Part shown: positions 1 to 5,361 of the stretch, in pieces
Layout of the letters: each line of letters begins with the position of its first letter
How positions within the stretch are numbered: the first letter of the stretch is position 1
Origin: an uncultured Porphyromonadaceae bacterium
GTDB taxonomy: Bacteria; Bacteroidota; Bacteroidia; Bacteroidales; Muribaculaceae
Assembly (NCBI GenBank): GCA_900555165.1
Contig: USKE01000155.1
Coordinates: 1 to 5,361 of the forward strand
Direction: 5' to 3'
Length of the DNA stretch: 5,361 nt
Notes under the pieces: generated by a model
Told to the model about the DNA's origin: nothing
The model's database searches: none
Seen by the model: the letters and a program-made list of their open reading frames with translations, nothing else
Program-made: the position numbers and the translations under genes

Positions 1-225
1 CTAAGGACGACCCCCGCACGTCCACTCGTCGGCCAGCTCGTCGAAACCGATCACGAGCCTGTCGTCACCCCCCAATGTCAGAACCGGGGGTGCCAGGCGG
101 TCGCCGTCGACGCGCACCGTCAGGGTGCGGAAAGCGGGGTCGAATATACATGTGCGCGTGTCGGCGCCGACTGCCGTAATGACTGACGTTACCATGAAAC
201 ATAACAGCCACATCACACGGCGCAT
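1..225 (-). CDS. T9SS plug-family (DUF5103) protein, N-terminal part, frame ends at window edge
   Basis: The residues after the signal peptide resemble the start of the DUF5103 / type IX secretion plug family. The recognisable stretch runs from IFDPAFRTLTVRVDGD through APPVLTLGGDD to GFDELADEW, a beta-rich opening. Members of this family are secreted envelope proteins of roughly 400 residues. Plug-type members are reported to seal the T9SS outer-membrane pore from the periplasm; that role is family knowledge, not shown here. I chose the ATG at 225 because it puts a compact signal peptide first (MRR, then a hydrophobic run ending AVGA, cleavage before DTR). ATGs at 282 and 273 are alternatives and would leave only about 16-25 bp after ung. 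The frame closes with TAG at positions 3-1, far too early for the family and just after a GGGGG run, so this is either a truncated or frameshifted gene or a sequence error. The family call is fairly secure; the integrity of the gene is unknown. Confidence 0.65.
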   Translation of the reverse strand: MRRVMWLLCFMVTSVITAVGADTRTCIFDPAFRTLTVRVDGDRLAPPVLTLGGDDRLVIGFDELADEWTCGGRP

Positions 226-297
226 TATGCGCTGCGTGGCATGAGTCTGCGTTTTATGTAGGGCTTGTATCATCGGCAACATCTCATGTAATGTGGC

Positions 298-960
298 TCA
301 CCACTGTATGGGGGTCTTGCCGTGGGCGGCGAGGTACGCGTTCGCCTGCGAGAAATGATGGTTGCCGAAAAAGCCGCGGTGGGCCGACAAAGGCGACGGA
401 TGCGGCGACTCCAGCACCAGATGTCGCGTGCGGTCTATTACCGCACCTTTGCGCTGCGCGTATGAGCCCCAGAGAATGAACACCAGGTTGTCGCGCCCGT
501 CGGAAAGGGCCTTGATGGCGGCATCGGTAAACCGCTCCCACCCCATGCCCTGATGCGAGCCGGCACGGTGCGCCTCCACGGTAAGTGTGGCATTGAGCAA
601 CAGAACACCCTGACGCGCCCAGCGCGACAGGTCGCCGTCGACTGGCATCGGTGCGCCGGTATCGGCGCTCACCTCCTTGAATATATTGATTAGCGACGGG
701 GGCATGGGCACGCCGGGATTCACCGAAAAGCACAAGCCGTTGGCCTGCCCGGGTCCGTGATAAGGATCCTGGCCGAGAATCACGACCTTGACATCATCAA
801 ACGGTGTGGTGTCGAAAGCCGCGAAAATCTTTGAGGCGGGTGGATAAACCGGGCCGTTTGCGTATGCCTGGCGCGTGAACTGCACCAGCGAGGCAAAATA
901 TGGCTGGTCAAACTGCTCTTGCAGACGGTCTTTCCACTGCGGGTCTATTCTAACTTCCAT
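298..960 (-). CDS. ung: Uracil-DNA glycosylase (family 1 UDG)
   Basis: Removes uracil from DNA by cleaving the N-glycosidic bond, the first step of base excision repair after cytosine deamination or dUTP misincorporation; cytoplasmic. From the ATG at 960 the protein has 220 residues, normal for the family. All catalytic landmarks are present: GQDPYHGP at 63-70 with the water-activating Asp65, Phe78 in the uracil-stacking LCFSV stretch, Asn123 in LLLNATLTV, and the DNA-intercalating loop HPSPLSAHRGF from 187 with His187. I prefer the 960 start because the protein then opens MEVRIDPQWK, which lines up with Bacteroides Ung proteins as I remember them. An in-frame ATG at 978, preceded by CAAAA, would add MAKFAL, and a TTG lies at 996. 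The gene follows the 90-bp palindrome downstream of tpx and ends 15-72 bp before the plug-family gene, depending on that gene's start. Confidence 0.97.
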   Translation of the reverse strand: MEVRIDPQWKDRLQEQFDQPYFASLVQFTRQAYANGPVYPPASKIFAAFDTTPFDDVKVVILGQDPYHGPGQANGLCFSVNPGVPMPPSLINIFKEVSADTGAPMPVDGDLSRWARQGVLLLNATLTVEAHRAGSHQGMGWERFTDAAIKALSDGRDNLVFILWGSYAQRKGAVIDRTRHLVLESPHPSPLSAHRGFFGNHHFSQANAYLAAHGKTPIQW

Positions 961-1000
961 CAGCGCAAATTTAGCCATTTTTGCCGAGGCGGCCAAATAT

Positions 1001-1090
1001 CACATAAGTAACATACGTTACATAAGTCACATACGTTACATTTAACCTGATGTAACATATGTGACTTATGTAACTTATGTGGCGTATGTG
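1001..1090. repeat. 90-bp imperfect palindrome built from 9-bp units
   Basis: Left arm 1001-1040 and right arm 1051-1090 are inverted copies matching at 35 of 40 positions by my hand alignment, around a 10-bp centre (tttaacctga). The mismatch opposite 1034 would be a G-U pair in leftward RNA. Each arm is itself an array of four 9-bp units. On the left they are ACATAAGTA, ACATACGTT, ACATAAGTC, ACATACGTT, plus a final ACA. On the right, read as reverse complement, they are ACATACGCC, ACATAAGTT, ACATAAGTC, ACATATGTT, ACA. The element fills almost the whole gap between the tpx stop (1100) and the ung leader. It has no T-tract after it in the leftward direction, so it is not a classical intrinsic terminator. 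It could be a dispersed intergenic repeat, an mRNA-stabilising hairpin or a binding-site array. Confidence 0.85.
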
Positions 1091-1099
1091 GGGCGGACG

Positions 1100-1603
1100 T
1101 TACTTGCGCAGAACCTCAAGAGCCTCCTTGTAGGCAGGTTCGTGGGTGATCTCATCCACGAGATCAATGTATCTTATCACGCCATCCTCGTCAATGATGA
1201 TGACACAGCGGGCAAGCAGACCGGCCAGGGGTCCGTCGACAATCTGCAGGCCGTAATCCTTACCGAACTCGGGCGAGTTGAAAGCCGAGGCGGGAATCAC
1301 ATCCTTAAGCCCCTCTGCGGTGCAGAAACGGCCGGCGGCAAAGGGCAGGTCCATCGACACACAGAGCACCACGGTGTTTTCAAGATCTGATGCCTCTTTG
1401 TTGAACCGACGCACCGAGGCGGCGCACACCGGGGTATCGAGACTGGGGAACACATTGAGCACCACACGCTTGCCGATGAAATCCGACAGGCGAACATGCT
1501 TAAGCTCCGGAGTGATGAGATCGAATGCGGGCGCCTTGGCGCCGGTGGCGGGAATCATGCCGTAGATGTGGCAGGGATTTCCCTGAAAATAAACAGTTTC
1601 CAT
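1100..1603 (-). CDS. tpx: Thiol peroxidase, atypical 2-Cys peroxiredoxin
   Basis: Reduces hydrogen peroxide and organic hydroperoxides, and is regenerated by thioredoxin; usually periplasmic or cytoplasmic, and no signal peptide is seen here. The 167 residues match the family's usual length of about 165-170. The peroxidatic site is SLDTPVC with Cys60 and its hydrogen-bonding Thr57. The resolving cysteine is Cys94 in RFCTAEGLKD, the spacing expected for Tpx. Arg132 in LLARCVIIIDEDG corresponds to the conserved active-site arginine, and the C-terminal LVDEITHEPAY stretch is typical. Translation from the ATG at 1603 gives METVYFQGNPCHIYG, which aligns with the usual Tpx opening, so the start is well placed. 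It lies 35 bp downstream of the thioredoxin-like gene with no terminator in the gap, so co-transcription is likely. A large palindrome follows its stop codon. Confidence 0.96.
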   Translation of the reverse strand: METVYFQGNPCHIYGMIPATGAKAPAFDLITPELKHVRLSDFIGKRVVLNVFPSLDTPVCAASVRRFNKEASDLENTVVLCVSMDLPFAAGRFCTAEGLKDVIPASAFNSPEFGKDYGLQIVDGPLAGLLARCVIIIDEDGVIRYIDLVDEITHEPAYKEALEVLRK

Positions 1604-1638
1604 ATCGATATGTCAGTTAATCTTTATTTGGCCACCCG

Positions 1639-2460
1639 TCAGTTTGCGCGGGCGACTGCCTGTATAACGCTTTCGGCAAGGTTTGAGTTGAAACCGAGCA
1701 CGGTTTCCTCTATCACGCCGTCGCGGCCGGCAACAATCACCACCGGAAATTCGTTGGCCCCGCAGTCACGCGCCAGACCGCGCGCCGACATCAGCAGGCG
1801 CTCATTGTCGTTGACCTGTGGCACCACCTCCTCTATCATATCGGCGTTCGAGGTAACGAAGGCCATCACCAGCGTGTTCTGCATTGGCAACGATGCCGAT
1901 GCCTTGCGCAGAGCCTTCACGGTCTCGCCAACAGACCCTACTGTGGGGTCGAGCAGGGCAATCACCGTCGGGAATTGAAAACGGTCACCCTTGTGGTGAG
2001 TGTAACGCTCGCCTGTGGTGGTAGGCAACGAAATCTGCGGCATCGGGAGTCCGCGCAAGTTCTCGACACGATAGTTGCTCTCGCGGTATTTCTCGAACAC
2101 CTCGGGGAACATGGCAATCAGCGCCTCCTCACCCTCGGGCAAAGCGGCCGGTGACCCCGCGGGATATGAGAATGTGGCCTGTACCTCCTGTTCGCTCACC
2201 TGCCCGGGGTTGAACTCGTTCACCAGGCGCCGCGGCAGACCGGTAGCAGGGTCGGCAATCAGCGTGAAATAGCGGCCGTCAAAACCGCGCACGTTCTGGG
2301 TGGCCTTGACCACGGTGGATTTTTCGCCCGAGACCAGCGTATCGGCAAAGAACCTAACGGTAAAGGTACTGTCGGCAGACATGGCACGCAACTGCGCGCC
2401 AAGCGACTGCGGCAGCAGATCAACGAACAGGAGGTCCGTTGGCCTGCACACCGCCCCCGC
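1639..2460 (-). CDS. LolA-like/thioredoxin-like secreted protein, 3' part of a frameshifted gene
   Basis: This frame continues the gene that starts at 2836. The first residues that look like the real protein are about FVDLLPQSLGAQLRAM. A beta-rich stretch follows (STFTVRFFADTLVSGEK, then YFTLIADPATGLPRRLVNEF), which appears to complete the LolA-like domain. The second half, from about LPTTTGERYTHHKGD, reads as a thioredoxin-like fold: a strand PTVIALLD, a helix, and a strand with a likely cis-proline in NEFPVVIVAGRDGVI before the terminal helix. The place where TlpA/thioredoxin proteins carry WCxxC reads LLDPTVGSVGE, with no cysteine, so it is probably not an oxidoreductase. The open frame extends upstream to a GTG at 2574, but those residues (MRLFQRGSSATARG...) are out-of-frame translation of the 5' part. 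If this half is expressed alone, the ATG at 2382 is a possible start. I recognise the domain architecture but not a specific function. Confidence 0.7.
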   Translation of the reverse strand, partial: AGAVCRPTDLLFVDLLPQSLGAQLRAMSADSTFTVRFFADTLVSGEKSTVVKATQNVRGFDGRYFTLIADPATGLPRRLVNEFNPGQVSEQEVQATFSYPAGSPAALPEGEEALIAMFPEVFEKYRESNYRVENLRGLPMPQISLPTTTGERYTHHKGDRFQFPTVIALLDPTVGSVGETVKALRKASASLPMQNTLVMAFVTSNADMIEEVVPQVNDNERLLMSARGLARDCGANEFPVVIVAGRDGVIEETVLGFNSNLAESVIQAVARAN

Positions 2461-2836
2461 GCGTCTGAAAAGGTATGGAATCCCACTCGAAATGATATTC
2501 CTGCAGCCTGTGGTCACGGTAACGGTAATGGCTCCCCTTGCTGTAGCTGAGGAACCCCTCTGAAACAGTCTCACGGGTAGGGAGCGACCATTTTATAAGA
2601 TAGTCGACCGGCGAGAGCGGGTCGTTTTCGGCGCGCTCTGAAAGCAGGTCGACCGTGTAGACAATATCATCCTCGGCCTGCGGCAACGACACGGCATAGT
2701 CCACCGTTGCCTGGAACGTCGGCACAGCCTCAAGCATGGCGGCAAGCTCCCCTATATTAGAGTATTTCCCTCCGGCCGTAAGCCCGGAGGGAAATAAAGC
2801 TGCTATCACCATTAAAATTCCAAATTTCCCTGTCAT
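2420..2836 (-). CDS. LolA-like/thioredoxin-like secreted protein, 5' part of a frameshifted gene
   Basis: Starts at the ATG at 2836, preceded by the A/T-rich ACTATTATTT typical of Bacteroidetes initiation. An upstream in-frame ATG at 2881 would bury the signal peptide. Residues 1-21 form a signal sequence (MTGKFGILMVIAALFPSGLTA). The mature part is rich in beta strands: ATVDYAVSL at 43-51, IVYTVDLLSE at 58-67, DYLIKWSLP at 78-86, and SHYRYRDHRLQEYHFEW at 102-118. This is reminiscent of LolA/LolB-type lipid-binding half-barrels. The frame then runs into a TGA at 2422-2420 after GGGVQANGPPVR. The protein clearly continues in the frame one base on, so the two halves make one gene of about 398 codons (1639-2836). 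It sits downstream of the cstA terminator and 35 bp upstream of tpx, and so heads that unit. Either a genuine pseudogene or an indel error. Confidence 0.7.
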   Translation of the reverse strand: MTGKFGILMVIAALFPSGLTAGGKYSNIGELAAMLEAVPTFQATVDYAVSLPQAEDDIVYTVDLLSERAENDPLSPVDYLIKWSLPTRETVSEGFLSYSKGSHYRYRDHRLQEYHFEWDSIPFQTRGGGVQANGPPVR

Positions 2837-2884
2837 AAATAATAGTTGCAAACGTGGAATCGGTTCCCGTATCGGGGACATTCT

Positions 2885-2937
2885 GATATTAAAACATGGC
2901 CGCGGCGCGAAAGTTCACGCCGCGGCCGTTATTTTTT
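2885..2937. terminator. Intrinsic terminator after cstA, possibly bidirectional
   Basis: A perfect 10-bp GC-rich stem (ggccgcggcg at 2898-2907 with cgccgcggcc at 2918-2927) closes a 10-nt loop. Leftward transcripts leaving cstA meet the stem and then ATGTTTTAATAT (2896-2885), a U-rich tail. On the other side, + strand 2929-2937 is ttatttttt, so the structure would also terminate rightward transcription. It lies 20 bp beyond the cstA stop codon and ends the upstream unit before the Trx-like/tpx unit. Confidence 0.85.
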
Positions 2938-2939
2938 CG

Positions 2940-2965
2940 TGAAATTTCAGTCTACTGAAATTTCA
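2940..2965. repeat. Paired TGAAATTTCA palindromes forming an 11-bp inverted repeat over the cstA stop codon
   Basis: The perfect palindrome TGAAATTTCA occurs at 2940-2949 and again at 2956-2965, 16 bp centre to centre. Together with flanking bases they form an exact 11-bp inverted repeat (tgaaatttcag / ctgaaatttca) around the 4-base loop tcta. The element covers the last codons of cstA (ATEISVD) and its TGA stop. It lies just before the GC-rich terminator, so cstA mRNA would end in two tandem hairpins. Whether this is an mRNA 3' structure or a DNA-binding site cannot be told from sequence. Confidence 0.8.
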
Positions 2966-4407
2966 GTGGCCGGAGCTACCCGGCGTGACAGCCCGGCGGC
3001 ATACCGCATGAAAAGTCCCAGGAACAGCGCGGCCACGGCAAGTCCCGCACCGGTGCCGACAGTGATGGCGAGTCCGAAACCCTCGGGCGTGGGAGCCACA
3101 AGCAGATAGCTGACCGTGACCACGGTCATGAACAGCGCCGGGAACAGCGTGATGTAGAACCAGCGGCGGTGACGCGCCAGATAGACCGAGGCCGCCCAGA
3201 GGGTAAACTCCGCCAGTGTCTGGTTGCACCAGGCGAAATAACGCCAGAGCACATTGAAATCTATCATCATCACTATGAATGTCACAGCAAAGAGCGGCAC
3301 GCAGATAATGGCGCGGCGCACTATATCGGTCTGCCGCAACCGGGCGAAGTCGGCTATGATCAGCCGGGCAGAGCGCAGGGCGGTGTCGCCGGTGGTGATG
3401 GGCGCGGCCACTACACCGATAATGGCGAGGATGCCACCGAATGTGCCGAGCCACCCTATGGAGATGTCGTGCACGAGCGCGCCGGGTGTGCCACCGTCGG
3501 CCATGTACCGTGCCAGGCCGTCATATCCGCCGGTGAAGGCTATGGCCGCCGCGGCCCAGATCAGAGCCACGATACCCTCGGCCACCATGGCGCCGTAGAA
3601 TACCGGACGGGCAAGTTTCTCGTTGGTGATACAGCGCGCCATCATAGGTGACTGCGTGGCGTGGAAACCCGAAATGGCTCCGCAGGCTATGGAGATGAAG
3701 AGCATCGGAAATATGGGATGCGTCTGTGCCGAGGGGTGCCGGTTGGCGAAACCTTCGGTGATATTGTCGGGAATGGGGACGTCGCCGAAGAGCATGACGC
3801 ACATGAGCGCTACAGCCATGAAGAGCAACGCGCCGCCGAAAACCGGATAGAGGTTGCCGATGAGCTTGTCGATCGGCAGCATCGTGGCCAGGATATAGTA
3901 TATGAATATCGCCACCGACCAGAATGTGACATCCATGGCATCAGGTGTCATGGCGGCAAGCAGACCCGACGGCGTGAGCACGAACACCGCGCCCACAAGA
4001 ATGAGGAGCACCACCGAGAACACCAGCATGACATGACGCACCCCGTTGCCAAGTTCGCGGCCCACCAGCTCGGGCAGAGATTTGCCGCCCGAACGCACCG
4101 ACATCATGGCCGATATGAAATCATGCACGCCGCCGGCAAGAATGGTTCCGAACACAATCCACATGAATGCCGCCGGACCGAACATTATGCCCATTATGGC
4201 ACCGAATATCGGACCCATGCCGGCGATGTTGAGGAACTGTATCATGAATACCTTCCAGGCTGGCATGGGGATGCAGTCGACGCCGTCGGGCGCGGCGACT
4301 GCCGGAGTCTTGCGTGCCGGATCGATGCCGAACACCTTTTCGGCCAGCAGACCGTAAACGAAATAGCCGCCGACGAGCACGGCAAGAGCAACAAGAAAAG
4401 TGGTCAT
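2947..4407 (-). CDS. cstA: CstA-family carbon-starvation (peptide/pyruvate) transporter, short form
   Basis: Inner-membrane transporter of the CstA family (PF02554). E. coli CstA and BtsT import peptides or pyruvate when carbon is limiting, but the substrate here is not determined by sequence. The 486 residues form many hydrophobic segments (for example 4-22, 53-76, 80-93, 126-148, 161-178, 184-207, 232-247, 270-291, 316-336, 364-382, 416-437, 444-468). Family signatures are present: FLNIAGMGPIFGAIMG at 58-73, GGVHDFISAMMSVRSGGKS at 92-110, CGAISGFHATQSPMM at 242-256, and PITTGDTALRSARLI at 336-350. It is shorter than the roughly 700-residue E. coli protein and lacks the extended C-terminal region, as I recall is usual for short Bacteroidetes members. 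The start at 4407 is a clean ATG giving MTTFLVALAVLVGGYFVYG. It lies 73 bp downstream of the PD40 gene and is followed by a strong terminator. The ISVD tail coincides with a palindrome. Confidence 0.95.
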   Translation of the reverse strand: MTTFLVALAVLVGGYFVYGLLAEKVFGIDPARKTPAVAAPDGVDCIPMPAWKVFMIQFLNIAGMGPIFGAIMGIMFGPAAFMWIVFGTILAGGVHDFISAMMSVRSGGKSLPELVGRELGNGVRHVMLVFSVVLLILVGAVFVLTPSGLLAAMTPDAMDVTFWSVAIFIYYILATMLPIDKLIGNLYPVFGGALLFMAVALMCVMLFGDVPIPDNITEGFANRHPSAQTHPIFPMLFISIACGAISGFHATQSPMMARCITNEKLARPVFYGAMVAEGIVALIWAAAAIAFTGGYDGLARYMADGGTPGALVHDISIGWLGTFGGILAIIGVVAAPITTGDTALRSARLIIADFARLRQTDIVRRAIICVPLFAVTFIVMMIDFNVLWRYFAWCNQTLAEFTLWAASVYLARHRRWFYITLFPALFMTVVTVSYLLVAPTPEGFGLAITVGTGAGLAVAALFLGLFMRYAAGLSRRVAPATEISVD

Positions 4408-4411
4408 AACG

Positions 4412-4446
4412 GTTTTCAGAAAAGAGAGGTTATTTCAAAAAGAGAG
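4412..4446. repeat. Imperfect 17-18 bp tandem direct repeat in the cstA leader
   Basis: On the + strand, gttttcagaaaagagag (4412-4428) is followed directly by gttatttcaaaaagagag (4429-4446). On the coding strand this reads as two CTCTCTTTT...TGAAA...AAC units immediately upstream of the cstA start at 4407. The pyrimidine/A-rich composition and position suggest a leader or regulator-binding role, but short A/T-rich repeats arise easily by slippage. Confidence 0.5.
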
Positions 4447-4480
4447 TTTTTTTGTTTTCATGGCAGTCAGGGGTCGGCTT

Positions 4481-5361
4481 TCAGTCGGCGGCCTCGACAA
4501 GCTGGTTGCGCAGACGGCGCAGCTCGGTGTCGGTTTCCTCAAGATTGCGCTCGAGAGCCTGAATCTCGCCGGCACGCGAGGTATCGCCCCCCGCATAGCG
4601 GTTGCGGGCCGCGCTGAGGCGGCGTGCGGTGTCATCGCGCCCCTGAAGGGCCTCCACGTAATTGCGGGCGGCCTGTTTCGCCATCCCACCCGGCAGCTGC
4701 GAGTAGCTCGTGAGCACACCCCGGCCTGGCACATAGACCGTGAAGTCAGGCGCCGACGACGCAGTGCCCTGCGCGGCCAGAGCGGCCATGCGGCGCCGGG
4801 CGGCGGTCACGTCATCAGCCTTCCCGCGCGCGGCCGGCGACAGCAGCGCCTTTGCGGCGAGGTCGGGGTCTTCGGGGTCGACATTGACACGCATCTCGGC
4901 CGGGATATATGTGTATATGGTGACCATGCCGGGCACGCGGTTGCGGTCTGATGCGAACCAGCCTATGCCGGTAAACTCGTCGACAGCCATCATATAGTCG
5001 TTGTAGGGGGAGTTGTAGGGCATACCGAGGTTTACGGGTTCAAGAAAACCGTCGTCGGTGCGGCGTGCCATATATATGTCATAACCGCCGAGCGAGTCAT
5101 CGCTGTCAGAGGCGTAATAGAGCGTGATTCCGTCGGGCATCATGAACGGATAGGCGGCGTCGGCGCCGTCCGAGGCAAGCGTCTCGCCGAGCGGCGCAGG
5201 CGTATCCCATTCATCGCCATAGAGTGCGTCGGCCCATACCAGGCGGTTGGTTCCGGCAGTGTCGGGAGCCGACCATATCATCTGGCGCCCGCTCTGGGGG
5301 ATGAACACCACCGTACTTTCGTCGGCCTCGACATCACGCGGCAGCACGTCGCGGCCGGCGA
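4481..5361 (-). CDS. PD40 (WD40-like beta-propeller) protein with coiled-coil C-terminus, partial
   Basis: C-terminal 292 or so residues of a longer protein: the frame is open through the right window edge, so the real start is outside (a GTG at 5347 is only an internal codon). At least three propeller blades of the TolB/PD40 type are visible, with the signature PDGITLYYASD followed by LGGYDIYMARR, then GWFASDRNRVPGMVTIYTYIP. After the propeller comes an Ala-rich linker. The last 60 residues or so are charged and heptad-like (ARNYVEALQGRDDTARRLSA, then EIQALERNLEETDTELRRLR), predicting a coiled coil. Many Bacteroidetes PD40 proteins are envelope lipoproteins linked to OmpA-like or TPR domains, but no OmpA domain is present here and the N-terminus is not visible. 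No hairpin terminator follows its stop codon, so read-through into cstA 73 bp downstream is possible. Specific function unknown. Confidence 0.8.
   Translation of the reverse strand, partial: AGRDVLPRDVEADESTVVFIPQSGRQMIWSAPDTAGTNRLVWADALYGDEWDTPAPLGETLASDGADAAYPFMMPDGITLYYASDSDDSLGGYDIYMARRTDDGFLEPVNLGMPYNSPYNDYMMAVDEFTGIGWFASDRNRVPGMVTIYTYIPAEMRVNVDPEDPDLAAKALLSPAARGKADDVTAARRRMAALAAQGTASSAPDFTVYVPGRGVLTSYSQLPGGMAKQAARNYVEALQGRDDTARRLSAARNRYAGGDTSRAGEIQALERNLEETDTELRRLRNQLVEAAD

Noticed and set aside
284..733. Minus-strand 149-codon frame overlapping ung
   Set aside because: It is an alternative frame of a gene with intact UDG motifs; its Arg/Ala/Gly-rich translation matches nothing I recognise.
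994..1001. GATATTTG on the minus strand as a Bacteroides -7 box (TAnnTTTG) for ung
   Set aside because: One of six defined positions differs and I find no convincing -33 TTG at the right spacing; too weak to list.
1001..1090. CRISPR-like array
   Set aside because: Units are 9 bp with no spacers, and the organisation is palindromic.
1061..1390. + strand open frame beginning MTYVTYVAYV
   Set aside because: The repeated tripeptides come from the 9-bp units of the palindrome, and the rest is antisense to tpx.
4483..4510. Possible terminator at the end of the PD40 gene
   Set aside because: GCCGAC occurs twice but as direct copies; no stable stem followed by a T-tract on the coding strand is visible.
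3661..4617. Long + strand open frame of 318 codons opposite cstA
   Set aside because: Its translation is dominated by His, Arg, Glu and Gly with no recognisable domain, and it lies antisense to a clear cstA; GC-rich coding DNA often leaves such open shadow frames.

Overview
The window looks like a piece of a moderately GC-rich Bacteroidales chromosome; Muribaculaceae or a similar gut family is my guess. The evidence is the gene content: a type IX secretion plug-family N-terminus, a Bacteroidetes-type uracil-DNA glycosylase that starts like the Bacteroides enzymes, a short CstA, and a PD40 beta-propeller protein. Start codons also tend to follow A/T-rich stretches rather than Shine-Dalgarno sequences. 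No rRNA, tRNA, CRISPR array or transposase is visible.

Every recognisable gene is on the minus strand, so transcription runs from right to left. From the right edge: (1) the 3' part of a PD40 propeller protein with a coiled-coil C-terminus, cut by the window end; (2) a 73-bp spacer with an imperfect 17-18 bp direct repeat, then a 486-residue CstA-family transporter; (3) two palindromes, one overlapping the cstA stop codon and one a strong GC-rich terminator stem; (4) a secreted LolA-like/thioredoxin-like protein whose reading frame is broken by a one-base shift; (5) 35 bp further on, tpx, an atypical 2-Cys thiol peroxidase; (6) a striking 90-bp imperfect palindrome made of 9-bp units; (7) ung; (8) the N-terminus of a T9SS plug-family (DUF5103) protein whose frame ends in a stop at the very edge of the window.

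Functionally this is a mixture: DNA repair (ung), peroxide defence (tpx), nutrient uptake under carbon limitation (cstA) and cell-envelope proteins. The terminator after cstA separates a PD40-cstA unit from a Trx-like-tpx unit. The 90-bp palindrome separates the latter from ung and the plug gene. I see no clear defence or otherwise novel multigene system. The points that deserve a second look are the 9-bp-unit palindrome, the two apparent frame breaks (both next to GCGGGGG on the coding strand), and the paired TGAAATTTCA palindromes at the cstA stop codon.
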